In this document: one piece after another, positions 50,277 to 58,598 of the stretch | Numbering within the stretch: position 1 is the stretch's first letter | Layout of the letters: each line of letters starts with the position of its first letter | Assembly: GCA_963661945.1 (NCBI GenBank) | Contig: CAVLDP010000003.1 | Coordinates: 1 to 64,000 of the forward strand | Origin: CAVLDP01 sp963661945 | Lineage (GTDB): Bacteria > Bacillota > Clostridia > Lachnospirales > Lachnospiraceae | Length of the DNA stretch: 64,000 bases | Direction: 5' to 3' | Notes under the pieces: model-generated | Databases searched by the model: none | Told to the model about the DNA's origin: nothing | What the model saw: the letters and a program-made list of their open reading frames with translations, nothing else | Translations under genes and position numbers: made by a program

Positions 50277-51569
50277 ATGATGCTTGGTGAGAATATCATA
50301 ATGGCTATGAACTCCATTGTTGCAAATAAGATGAGATCATTTCTTACAATGCTGGGTATCATTATAGGTATTGGCGCGGTGATTAGCATTCTGACAGTGG
50401 GCGATTCCATGACTCAGTCAGTGGAGTCGAATCTGCAAGGCATGGGCTCTAATGATATCTTTGTCTCCGTTCAAGAGAGAGACCAGGATAATAATTCCCT
50501 GACAATAGATGGTGTGACTTATTCGTCTGCTCAGTCATCGTATGAGATGACGGAGGATGATTACATTACAGCGGATATGGTGTCAGAACTCGTAGATCGC
50601 TACGAGGATGAGATCTATGCCATCAATATCAATGAACAGGTTGGAACAGGAGCTGCCAACTTCGCTGGTAAGACATCAGATATTTCGATCACTGGAGCAT
50701 CTGTTGGATATTTTACAACCACAGAACTTGATATTGTAAATGGTGCTATGTTTTCAGAGAGCGATTATAGTCAGGATCACATGGTTTGCTTGGTGGAACA
50801 GGCTCTTGTGGATGATTTGTTTGATGGAGAAGCAGAGGATGCAGTCGGCCAGGCTATTGATGTGACAATCGATGGCAGCAGTCATTCTGTTACGATTGTC
50901 GGCATCTACAGTAGTGGCAATGATATGTATTCGTCGATGTTCGCAAGCTACCTAGGTTCTGCCTCTACAATTTATATGCCGCTTCGACCAGCAATGTCTC
51001 TGACGCATACGACAGGTCAGTATTCCTCTCTTCGTGTCAGCGCTGCAACTGGTGTGGATACGGACAAATTACAGGGCGAGGTCGCAGATTTCTTTGATGC
51101 CTATTATAGGAATAATTCGCACTTTGAGGTGACATCCTATACTTATGATATGTTGCTTAATATGTTAAATACTTTGCTGAATACAATCACCATGGCAATT
51201 TCAATTATTGCAGGAATTGCTCTTGTGGTTGGTGGCATAGGAGTTATGAATATCATGCTTGTATCTGTCACCGAGCGAACCAAGGAAATCGGAACTCGTA
51301 AGGCACTTGGTGCGACCAACAAATCCATTCGGACTCAGTTTATTGTAGAGGCCACGATTATTTGTCTGATTGGAGGCTTGATTGGACTGGCACTTGGAAT
51401 AATTGGTGGAGTCGCCTTCTCGAAGTATCTTGGATATCCTGCTGTTCCGTCAGTTGCAGGAATTGTTCTCTCTATCGGATTTTCTATGGCAATTGGCATC
51501 TTCTTTGGCTATTTCCCGGCGAATAAGGCGGCGAAGATGAACCCGATTGATGCTCTTCGTTACGAATAA
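50277..51569 (+). CDS. ABC transporter permease, FtsX/MacB family
   Basis: 430 residues. Helix 1 (MNSIVANKMRSFLTMLGIIIGIGAVI), a MacB-like extracytoplasmic core (about 50-300), then three helices at the C-terminus with MNIMLVSVTERTKEIGTRKALGATN and the closing ANKAAKMNPIDALRYE, all typical of MacB-type permeases. No ATPase gene lies on either side. It ends the XrtG-locus run. Confidence 0.92.
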   Translation: MMLGENIIMAMNSIVANKMRSFLTMLGIIIGIGAVISILTVGDSMTQSVESNLQGMGSNDIFVSVQERDQDNNSLTIDGVTYSSAQSSYEMTEDDYITADMVSELVDRYEDEIYAININEQVGTGAANFAGKTSDISITGASVGYFTTTELDIVNGAMFSESDYSQDHMVCLVEQALVDDLFDGEAEDAVGQAIDVTIDGSSHSVTIVGIYSSGNDMYSSMFASYLGSASTIYMPLRPAMSLTHTTGQYSSLRVSAATGVDTDKLQGEVADFFDAYYRNNSHFEVTSYTYDMLLNMLNTLLNTITMAISIIAGIALVVGGIGVMNIMLVSVTERTKEIGTRKALGATNKSIRTQFIVEATIICLIGGLIGLALGIIGGVAFSKYLGYPAVPSVAGIVLSIGFSMAIGIFFGYFPANKAAKMNPIDALRYE

Positions 51570-51594
51570 AATGTAACTTCTTACAGGATAATTG

Positions 51595-51633
51595 GCATGA
51601 GGTGAATATTTTTCATCTCATGCTTTAATTTTT
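51595..51633 (+). terminator. Terminator of the XrtG locus run
   Basis: GCATGAGGTGA (51595-51605) pairs with TCATCTCATGC (51613-51623), one G-T pair, 7-nt loop, then TTTAATTTTT. Confidence 0.88.
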
Positions 51634-51646
51634 CTATATTCACTTA

Positions 51647-51675
51647 TTGAACTCTTGGATTAATTCGGATAGAAT
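51647..51675 (+). promoter_or_regulatory. gdhA promoter
   Basis: TTGAAC (51647-51652), 17 bp, TAGAAT (51670-51675). The leader is about 68 nt. Confidence 0.7.
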
Positions 51676-51749
51676 GAGAAAGGTTGTGGAAAACCTGACG
51701 TAATTTTATAGAAGAACGTAGAAGACGCGTTCTGAGAAGGAGTAGTACA

Positions 51750-53105
51750 ATGAAGAATGCTTACTTACAGGGAGTCTATGATGGACTCGAGCAGAGAAAC
51801 CCAGAGCAGAAGGAATTCTTACAGGCTGTATACGAAGTGCTTGAGTCACTCGAGCCAGTAGTAGAAGCTGATCCTCGTATCGAGGCAGAAGGCATCATCG
51901 AGAGAATCGTTGAGCCAGAGAGAATTATCCAGTTTAGAGTGTCATGGGTTGATGACAATGGCAAGGTACAGGTCAACCGTGGTTACAGAGTTCAGTTCAA
52001 TTCTGCAATTGGACCTTACAAGGGTGGTCTTAGACTTCATCCATCCGTTAATTTATCCGTTATTAAGTTCTTAGGCTTCGAGCAGATTTTCAAGAACTCA
52101 CTGACAACACTTCCAATCGGCGGTGGTAAGGGTGGTTCTGACTTCGATCCTAAGGGCAAGTCAGATAGAGAGATTATGCGTTTCTGCCAGGCGTTTATGA
52201 CAGAATTATCTAAGCACATCGGAGCTGATACAGATGTCCCAGCTGGTGATATTGGTGTTGGTGGACGTGAGATTGGCTATATGTATGGACAGTACAAGCG
52301 CCTTAGAAATGAGTTCACAGGCGTTCTTACCGGTAAGGGATTATCTTATGGCGGTTCACTGGCTCGTACAGAAGCTACCGGTTATGGTGTATGCTACTTC
52401 ACTCAGGAGATGCTGAAGTCTGCAAAGAATACTTCATTTGAAGGCAAGACAGTAGCTGTTTCTGGTGCAGGAAATGTTGCAATCTATGCAATCCAGAAGG
52501 CATATCAGCTTGGCGCTAAGCCTGTTACCTGTTCTGATTCTACTGGTTGGATCTATGATCCAGAGGGAATTGATGTAGAGCTTCTTCGTGAGGTGAAGGA
52601 AGTGAAGCGTGCTCGTCTGTCTGAGTATGCTGCTGCTAGACCTTCTGCTGAATATCATGAGAAGAAGAACGGCGAGCATGGCGTATGGCAGTACAAGGTA
52701 GATATCGCTCTTCCATGTGCTACTCAGAATGAGTTAAATGAAGAAGACGCTAAGATGCTTATTGCAAATGGCGTTATCGCTGTATCAGAGGGCGCTAACA
52801 TGCCTTCTACTCCAGAAGCAGTAGCTGCATTCCAGGCAGCAGGTGTCCTCTTTGGACCAGCCAAGGCTGCAAATGCAGGTGGTGTTGCAACATCAGCTCT
52901 TGAGATGTCTCAGAACTCTGAGAGACTTCATTGGACCTTTGAGGAAGTTGATTCTCAGCTTAAGGGCATCATGGAAGGTATCTTCCACGCATGTGATGAT
53001 GCATCCAAGAAGTATGGTATGGAAGGCAACTACGTTGCAGGCGCTAACATCGCAGGCTTCGAGAAGGTTGCAGATGCTATGCTGGCTCAGGGTATTGCTT
53101 ACTAG
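51750..53105 (+). CDS. gdhA: NADP-type glutamate dehydrogenase
   Basis: 451 residues, hexameric type of about 450. Forms glutamate from 2-oxoglutarate and ammonia. Catalytic region PIGGGKGGSDFDPKGKSD (conserved Lys), DVPAGDIGVGGREIGY, the Rossmann motif VSGAGNVAIYAIQK and the late GPAKAANAGGVATSALEM. GAAGGAG precedes the ATG. It is a single gene with its own promoter and terminator; strong codon bias suggests high expression and a main role in ammonia assimilation. Confidence 0.97.
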   Translation: MKNAYLQGVYDGLEQRNPEQKEFLQAVYEVLESLEPVVEADPRIEAEGIIERIVEPERIIQFRVSWVDDNGKVQVNRGYRVQFNSAIGPYKGGLRLHPSVNLSVIKFLGFEQIFKNSLTTLPIGGGKGGSDFDPKGKSDREIMRFCQAFMTELSKHIGADTDVPAGDIGVGGREIGYMYGQYKRLRNEFTGVLTGKGLSYGGSLARTEATGYGVCYFTQEMLKSAKNTSFEGKTVAVSGAGNVAIYAIQKAYQLGAKPVTCSDSTGWIYDPEGIDVELLREVKEVKRARLSEYAAARPSAEYHEKKNGEHGVWQYKVDIALPCATQNELNEEDAKMLIANGVIAVSEGANMPSTPEAVAAFQAAGVLFGPAKAANAGGVATSALEMSQNSERLHWTFEEVDSQLKGIMEGIFHACDDASKKYGMEGNYVAGANIAGFEKVADAMLAQGIAY

Positions 53106-53123
53106 AATAATACATATATATTT

Positions 53124-53155
53124 AATCCCGCAGGTATATGCCTGCGGGATTTTTT
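53124..53155 (+). terminator. gdhA terminator
   Basis: AATCCCGCAGG (53124-53134) pairs perfectly with CCTGCGGGATT (53141-53151), 6-nt loop, then T run. Confidence 0.95.
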
Positions 53156-53166
53156 GGTGGGAGATA

Positions 53167-53199
53167 AAAAAGGGGCTCTTAGTGGAAGAGCCCCTTTTT
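53167..53199 (-). terminator. Terminator of the HMA gene (bidirectional)
   Basis: AAAAAGGGGCTCTT (53167-53180) pairs perfectly with AAGAGCCCCTTTTT (53186-53199). Both strands end in T runs. It overlaps the last codons of the minus-strand gene. Confidence 0.9.
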
Positions 53200-53424
53200 C
53201 TCATAAGGTTTACTTTCGGCTGATACATAGTGATAGCCGGTGGCTTCAATAGCTTTCTCTAGAGCATTAAGATCTAATTCATCTTCTGATAAGATAGTAG
53301 CCTGGTTCTTCTTGGCAGAAGATTTGACCTTCTTAGGGTTACAAGTCTTTCTTATGACATCATTGATGTGGCTTTCACACATGCCACACATCATACCATC
53401 GATTTTTACAATTGTTTCGTACAT
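53179..53424 (-). CDS. Heavy-metal-associated (HMA) domain protein
   Basis: 81 residues: a single HMA fold beginning MYETIVKIDGMMCGMCESH, where the CxxC pair (GMMCGMC) would bind a soft metal such as Cu(I) or Zn(II); the second half (LEKAIEATGYHYVS) is the usual last helix and strand. A Lys-rich insert (NPKKVKSSAKKNQ) is atypical. The start (complement of 53424) has AAGGAGG upstream; a longer reading adds a non-conserved piece. No metal ATPase is nearby. An inverted repeat overlaps its promoter. Confidence 0.88.
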   Translation of the reverse strand: MYETIVKIDGMMCGMCESHINDVIRKTCNPKKVKSSAKKNQATILSEDELDLNALEKAIEATGYHYVSAESKPYEKKGLFH

Positions 53425-53435
53425 GGGAACCTCCT

Positions 53436-53453
53436 TGTTAGGTTTGACTAACA
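53436..53453 (-). promoter_or_regulatory. Operator-like inverted repeat at the HMA transcription start
   Basis: TGTTAG (53436-53441), 6 nt, CTAACA (53448-53453). It covers the predicted +1 of the minus-strand promoter and lies 12 bp before the start codon. The TTAGG...CTAA core resembles DtxR/MntR-type boxes. Confidence 0.5.
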
Positions 53454-53456
53454 GAT

Positions 53457-53485
53457 AATATAGCATAGTGAGAAAAAAATTGCAA
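53457..53485 (-). promoter_or_regulatory. HMA gene promoter
   Basis: On the minus strand: TTGCAA (53485-53480), 17 bp, TATATT (53462-53457). It stands back to back with the tRNA promoter. Confidence 0.65.
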
Positions 53486-53492
53486 AAAAGAC

Positions 53493-53521
53493 TTGCATTC
53501 CCAAACTATATCTAGTATTAT
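53493..53521 (+). promoter_or_regulatory. tRNA-Glu promoter
   Basis: TTGCAT (53493-53498), 17 bp, TATTAT (53516-53521), 30 bp before the mature tRNA 5' end. Confidence 0.65.
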
Positions 53522-53550
53522 TCATATTGCTGTCGGACAAGACAGAATTT

Positions 53551-53622
53551 GGTTCCTTGGTCAAGCGGTTAAGACGCCGCCCTCTCACGGCGGAAACAGG
53601 GGTTCGATTCCCCTAGGAACTG
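53551..53622 (+). tRNA. tRNA-Glu (anticodon CTC)
   Basis: A 72-nt cloverleaf: acceptor GGTTCCT/AGGAACT (with the G1-T72 pair usual for tRNA-Glu), D-arm TGGTCAAGCGGTTA, anticodon stem CCGCC/GGCGG with loop CTCTCAC, T-arm GGGG TTCGATT CCCC, discriminator G. The anticodon CTC reads GAG. CCA is not encoded. A terminator follows directly. Confidence 0.95.
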
Positions 53623-53625
53623 CGC

Positions 53626-53655
53626 AAAAAGCATCGCTTAGGCGGTGCTTTTTTT
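53626..53655 (+). terminator. tRNA-Glu terminator
   Basis: AAAAAGCATCGC (53626-53637) pairs with GCGGTGCTTTTT (from 53642), one T-G pair, TTAG loop, then T run. Confidence 0.9.
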
Positions 53656-53695
53656 ATACACTTTTCAAAAAAATGGTGTTAATTTTTTGAATAAT

Positions 53696-53704
53696 TGCTA
53701 TAAT
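53696..53704 (+). promoter_or_regulatory. Extended -10 promoter of chemoreceptor gene 1
   Basis: TGCTATAAT (53696-53704) is an extended -10; no good -35 is seen. ATG of the receptor is 40 nt downstream. Confidence 0.55.
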
Positions 53705-53743
53705 AGTAACAAAATAGTTTGTTTATTTGATGGAGGGCTTAAG

Positions 53744-55537
53744 ATGGCGAAGGATTCAAATAAAAAAGTAAAGGCAATTGAGTATGATCCTAATAAGAAG
53801 GGACTTACGACGAAGATTGCATCAAAGTTACTTCTTCCTGTAATTGTTATGGGAATCGTATCAGTTATTGCACTTTATTTTGCGGTGACCAGTATGAGTC
53901 ATATTCAAAGCGCAAGTAAGGAAATAACTGGAGATGGAATAGATGCATTAATTGCACTAGATGAGGTGAATACAGATCTTCAGATTATTATGAAGGATGT
54001 ACTTGTCTACTGTTCGGCAGAAGATGGTGACCAGGAGATGCAGGCATATATGCTTACATCAATCGAAGAGACATCATCATCAATGCATAAGTTTGGAGCT
54101 CAGCTTCAGGAAGTTGAGAGTGACTTCTCTTCAGATGATGTAGCAGTTATTGAGTCTATGGTTGCATATCTTGATACTGTCGATGCAGATGTGGCAGATA
54201 TCATTGCTATGAAGGATTCCGGTGCTGCTAATGCATTTTCTTATGCAAATGAGAAGATGAGAGCATGGTCTGAGACAATATCTGATCCAATCGATACACT
54301 TGTTACAAGCAATGATGCTCATATTAATAAGATGACCAAGTCACAGGGCGTATATTATAGAATTGCGAAGACAATTGGAGTTGTGTCTGGTATTATTCTT
54401 GTACTTCTTGTGATTGTAGTTGTTCTTATAATTATGAAGAGTGTTGTTGATCCACTGAAGTTACAGCAGAAGGAACTGCAGCAAATTATTGATGACATCA
54501 ATGCTGGAAAGGGTGATCTTACCAAGAGAATTACCATTGTTAGTAATGATGAGATTGGAGCAGAGGGCAATAGTATTAATGCCTTCATGGTCACCCTGCA
54601 GAATATCATGGGCAAGATCGTGAATAACTCTGAGACACTGGATCGTGTGGTTGGAACTGTAGCATCTAATGTTAGTGATTCCAATGATTCTGCTCAGTCT
54701 GTATCAGCAATCATGGAAGAGCTTTCTGCTACAATGCAGGAGGTTGCAGCAACAACGGGTAATGTCAATGAGAATGCTGAGCACGTATCCGCTAGAGTAT
54801 CCGTATTCCAGAATCAGACCAAGGAAATTACTGATTATGCTCTTGAGATGAAGCAGAGAGCGGATAAGCTTGGCCGTGATGTGAAGCAGAACATGCAGCA
54901 TACCACTTCTGTAATTGGTGATTTCACAGAGCAGTTAGGACAGGCTCTTGAGGAATCAAAGAGCGTAGAACAGGTTGCAGAACTTACCAATGAGATTCTT
55001 AACATTTCTAGTCAGACTAACCTCCTTGCACTGAATGCTTCCATCGAGGCTGCTCGTGCAGGTGAAGCTGGTAAGGGATTTGCAGTAGTTGCAGATGAGA
55101 TTCGTCAGCTTGCAGATTCTACCCGTGATACAGCTAACAACATCCAGGAAATCAATACGATGGTGATTGAGGCTGTACATGGTCTTGCAGATTCTTCTCA
55201 GCAGATTGTTACTTATATCAATGATACAATCTTACCTGACTATGAGAACTTCGTTCAGGTGGGACAGCAGTATTCTGATGATGCAAGTCATATCGATGGC
55301 AATATGCAGAGCTGTTCACAGGGTATCGAAGAGATCACTGTAGAGATGAAGGACATGACAGATGCAATTGAGGGCATCACTCAGGCTGTGGACGAATCAG
55401 CTCGTGGTGTTGCATCAGCTGCAGAGAATGTTCAGTCTCTGGTTATGTCTATCGGAGAAGTAAATACTCAGATGGATGAGAATGAAGAGGTTTCTAACAG
55501 CTTGAAGGCTGAAGCAGAAAACTTCGTTCAGGTATAA
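53744..55537 (+). CDS. Methyl-accepting chemotaxis protein with HAMP
   Basis: 597 residues. Helix 1 (about 25-46), an outer helical ligand domain of about 165 residues (four-helix-bundle type), helix 2 (about 213-240), HAMP (about 241-295), then the signalling hairpin with the tip LLALNASIEAARAGEAGKGFAVVADEIRQLA. ATG 53744 follows GGAGGG; a longer ORF from 53645 would start inside the tRNA terminator. No CheA/CheW gene is present here. The ligand is unknown. Confidence 0.94.
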   Translation: MAKDSNKKVKAIEYDPNKKGLTTKIASKLLLPVIVMGIVSVIALYFAVTSMSHIQSASKEITGDGIDALIALDEVNTDLQIIMKDVLVYCSAEDGDQEMQAYMLTSIEETSSSMHKFGAQLQEVESDFSSDDVAVIESMVAYLDTVDADVADIIAMKDSGAANAFSYANEKMRAWSETISDPIDTLVTSNDAHINKMTKSQGVYYRIAKTIGVVSGIILVLLVIVVVLIIMKSVVDPLKLQQKELQQIIDDINAGKGDLTKRITIVSNDEIGAEGNSINAFMVTLQNIMGKIVNNSETLDRVVGTVASNVSDSNDSAQSVSAIMEELSATMQEVAATTGNVNENAEHVSARVSVFQNQTKEITDYALEMKQRADKLGRDVKQNMQHTTSVIGDFTEQLGQALEESKSVEQVAELTNEILNISSQTNLLALNASIEAARAGEAGKGFAVVADEIRQLADSTRDTANNIQEINTMVIEAVHGLADSSQQIVTYINDTILPDYENFVQVGQQYSDDASHIDGNMQSCSQGIEEITVEMKDMTDAIEGITQAVDESARGVASAAENVQSLVMSIGEVNTQMDENEEVSNSLKAEAENFVQV

Positions 55538-55563
55538 GGAATAGTAATCTTTAGATTTTCATG

Positions 55564-55603
55564 AAGAACTCAGACCAGATTAGTTTGGCCTGAGTTCTTT
55601 TTT
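55564..55603 (+). terminator. Terminator of chemoreceptor gene 1
   Basis: AAGAACTCAG (55564-55573) pairs with CTGAGTTCTT (55590-55599), inner CCA/TGG pairs, then TTTTTT. Confidence 0.92.
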
Positions 55604-55614
55604 GCTCTTTTTAA

Positions 55615-55643
55615 TTGAATGAATTGTTCGTCAATGGTATTAT
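55615..55643 (+). promoter_or_regulatory. Promoter of chemoreceptor gene 2
   Basis: TTGAAT (55615-55620), 17 bp, TATTAT (55638-55643), with TGG just before the -10. Confidence 0.65.
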
Positions 55644-55696
55644 GTATATGTTATATTAGGTAAAATTCTGTGAAGAAGGACGTAGGAGGAGATTTT

Positions 55697-57163
55697 ATGG
55701 ACATTAAGACAAGACATAGAATTGAGAGCAATAAGTTAAGTATGATTTTAGGCTTGATTATTCAGGCTTTCATGCTGCTTGCGACTATTCTATACATGAG
55801 CGGTAGACTTTTCCCAACGATACCTCTTGTGATTGTTGAATTTATATGTATTCTTTCGAGTATTATGGGTTATGTTAAGCTGAAGGAGAGCCCTAAGGGA
55901 CATTATGCACAGTTGATTCCTCTGGCTATTAACTACATGTTTGTGCTTATTGGTTCTCTGCATGTTCCATACCTTTGGGCATTTGGCGTGCTGATCGGTG
56001 TGGTTGTTGTTACATATGGCAGTGCTAAGGTCTGTCTTGCAGCAAGTGGCGCCGCTGTGATTGAGAATGTAATCTTTGTTGTTATTTGGTATGCACTTGG
56101 CTTCAATCTTTCATCAGACAGTAGATATATGGTTCCAACCAACCTTATGTTCTGTATTATGTATGCAGCCAGCATCTATACTGTAATTCGCTTAAATGAG
56201 CGCCATACCAAGGAGAACATGGCTGCAATTGAAGAGCAGGCAATTGCTCAGCAGAAGTCTGCCAAGCAGATTAAGGATACTTCTGATGCAATCTCTGAGA
56301 AGCTTGTTGTAGCTCACGAGGCTATGTCTTCTCTTTCTAACAAGGTTAATGCATCGACGGAAGCTGTAGATCAGATTAGCTCTTCTGTAACTCTTACTGC
56401 CGAGTCTATTCAGACACAGACAGAGATGAATTCAAATATTATGGATGCACTGAATAATATCAGTACTGGCTCCAAGGATATGCTCTCTCTTTCTGACACA
56501 GTGAAGGATAACGTGGTAAATGGTAATACAATCGTATCTTCTCTTCAGGAGCAGTCAGATAAGACAGCTGTTATCAATGCTCAGACAGCAGAGATGACAC
56601 AGAATCTGACAGAGTCTGCAGAGACGGTAAAGGATATTGTATCGACTATTCTTGGCATTTCAAGTCAGACCAACCTGCTTGCTCTTAATGCTTCCATCGA
56701 GGCTGCTCGTGCTGGTGAAGCAGGCAAGGGCTTTGCAGTAGTTGCAGATGAGATTCGTCAGCTGTCTGAGAATACCAAGCAGTCTGCAGAACAGATTGAA
56801 GCAACAATTGAGGACCTTCTTGAGAGAGTTCATCAGGCTTCAAAGAACATGAATCTGTCTGTAGAGTCTTCAAATAGACAGGGAGAATTGATCAAGGAAA
56901 CTGGTTCGAAGTTTGATCTGATTCTTGAATCTGTTGAGAGTCTTGCGAATAATGTAGCTTCTATCTCACAGGAGGTGGATGCTTGTGCTGAGGCTACTAA
57001 CCGCGTGATGGAAGCAGTAACAGATCTATCTGCTACATCAGAAGAGGTTGCTGCTTCTTCTGAATCATCTCTGACACTCGCTCATGAGTGTGTGGATGAT
57101 ATGAATACTACGAATGGTATTCTTAATGAAATTCTGGAATTGTCTCAGAATAATGAGGCATAA
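55697..57163 (+). CDS. Methyl-accepting chemotaxis protein with polytopic sensor
   Basis: 488 residues. About six membrane helices (about 15-175) with little outer mass take the place of a periplasmic domain, and there is no clear HAMP. The signalling domain has the tip NLLALNASIEAARAGEAGKGFAVVADEIRQL, nearly identical to the preceding receptor, so the two share the same kinase array. ATG 55697 follows TAGGAGGAG. It is probably a membrane-state or small hydrophobic ligand sensor. Its transcript can run into the c-di-GMP genes. Confidence 0.92.
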   Translation: MDIKTRHRIESNKLSMILGLIIQAFMLLATILYMSGRLFPTIPLVIVEFICILSSIMGYVKLKESPKGHYAQLIPLAINYMFVLIGSLHVPYLWAFGVLIGVVVVTYGSAKVCLAASGAAVIENVIFVVIWYALGFNLSSDSRYMVPTNLMFCIMYAASIYTVIRLNERHTKENMAAIEEQAIAQQKSAKQIKDTSDAISEKLVVAHEAMSSLSNKVNASTEAVDQISSSVTLTAESIQTQTEMNSNIMDALNNISTGSKDMLSLSDTVKDNVVNGNTIVSSLQEQSDKTAVINAQTAEMTQNLTESAETVKDIVSTILGISSQTNLLALNASIEAARAGEAGKGFAVVADEIRQLSENTKQSAEQIEATIEDLLERVHQASKNMNLSVESSNRQGELIKETGSKFDLILESVESLANNVASISQEVDACAEATNRVMEAVTDLSATSEEVAASSESSLTLAHECVDDMNTTNGILNEILELSQNNEA

Positions 57164-57190
57164 GTTCAGAGATTCCGGGGGACTTGAGTT

Positions 57191-58588
57191 TTGGAGAACG
57201 TACGCAGGAAGAGTATTTCTTACTTGGTATTTAGTGCCATCACATTAATCGGCATTATCATTTTGTGCGTCAGCCTCTATCGCAATGCTAGGAATAATAT
57301 CCTAAGCATAGGTGAGATGGAGGCTTATCAGTCTGCCCGTAATATTGAGAGTTATCTTCAGGAGAATCTGGATATCCTAGAGATGGTAGCGAAGCGTCTT
57401 GAGATTAAGATGGAACAAGGGGCTACCAGGGATGAGATGAGCATTTACCTGAAGGAGGAATCCGAGATTTCCTCTGTCATGTTGCCAGAGGACTTCTCGG
57501 ATTTTTATATGTACTATAAGGGCTTCTATCTGGATGAGGAGAATTGGGATCCAGGAGAAGATTTTGTTGCGACGGAGCGACCATGGTATAGGTACGCAGT
57601 TCAGGCAAATGGGGAGCCTTGCCTTGTTAGTCCTTATGTGGATGCGATGACCGGAAATGTGGTTCTCTCTGCCTGTCAGCTGCTATCGGATGGCAGAAGT
57701 GCTGTCGTTATGGATATCTATCTTACAGAACTTCAGGATCTTACAGCAACGCTTGCGGATGCAGCAGATGGAACTGTTCTTGTGATTTCGGATGACGGAT
57801 ATATTGCGGGAAGCTCTGATGCTTCTGTTCTAGGACAGTCGATTACAGATGCCGAGAATAAATATTATCCGATATCAGAGTCTACGCTATCTAATGCAGA
57901 ATCTGAGCTTTCTGTGAGGCTTACCGATGGACATTATACGGCCTTCAATGTTGAGATTAGCGATGGATGGCATACGGTAATCCTGCTTAATAGTAGGCGC
58001 GTATTTGATTCGATCTACTATATCTATCTAGAAATCATAGGAATTATCCTGGTTGCTGTCATTTCTGGCATTCTAATCCTTCGATATGATAAGGTCAGAA
58101 ATCGTATGATGAATAGAGACCCGATGACAGGGCTTATGAATCGCCTGGCTTATGAGGAGATGCTTAGAAAGCAGAGAATGAAGAAGGAACTAAAGCTTTC
58201 TGTCTTTGTTATGGATATCAACGGCCTGAAGAGGGTTAATGATACGCTAGGACATGCAAGTGGAGATATTCTGATCACAGAGGCTGCAGATGCAATAAGG
58301 CATTATTTTGGTGAGCTTGGAGATATCTATCGTACAGGCGGCGATGAGTTCCTTGTGGTTATGAATGAGATGAATGTATTCAAACTACTAGAGCTTAAGG
58401 TCGGATTCTATCATTATTTGGAAGAAATACAAGTAAGACTTGAGATTCCGCTTAGCATTTCGGTTGGATTCACATCGACGAGTAAGCAGGAATTTCGTGA
58501 TGCAGAGGAAGTGATTCGTTCTGCAGACAAATGGATGTATGACGATAAGGCGAAATATTACATAGAACATCAGATGATTAGGGAATAG
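57191..58588 (+). CDS. Cache-type sensor diguanylate cyclase
   Basis: 465 residues. Helix 1 (about 10-30), an outer Cache-like domain (about 35-270; ARNIESYLQENLDILEMVAKRL, RPWYRYAVQ, GNVVLSACQLLSDG), helix 2 (about 280-300), and GGDEF (about 310-460) with DINGLKRVNDTLGHASGD and intact RTGGDEF. No I-site Arg-x-x-Asp is seen. The start is TTG 57191 with GGGGA nine bases upstream; no better ATG precedes helix 1. Confidence 0.9.
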   Translation: MENVRRKSISYLVFSAITLIGIIILCVSLYRNARNNILSIGEMEAYQSARNIESYLQENLDILEMVAKRLEIKMEQGATRDEMSIYLKEESEISSVMLPEDFSDFYMYYKGFYLDEENWDPGEDFVATERPWYRYAVQANGEPCLVSPYVDAMTGNVVLSACQLLSDGRSAVVMDIYLTELQDLTATLADAADGTVLVISDDGYIAGSSDASVLGQSITDAENKYYPISESTLSNAESELSVRLTDGHYTAFNVEISDGWHTVILLNSRRVFDSIYYIYLEIIGIILVAVISGILILRYDKVRNRMMNRDPMTGLMNRLAYEEMLRKQRMKKELKLSVFVMDINGLKRVNDTLGHASGDILITEAADAIRHYFGELGDIYRTGGDEFLVVMNEMNVFKLLELKVGFYHYLEEIQVRLEIPLSISVGFTSTSKQEFRDAEEVIRSADKWMYDDKAKYYIEHQMIRE

Positions 58589-58598
58589 AGGATAGGAT

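Noticed and set aside
53493..53690. 65-codon ORF across the tRNA-Glu
   Set aside because: It reads through the tRNA and its terminator; the tRNA cloverleaf fully explains the sequence.
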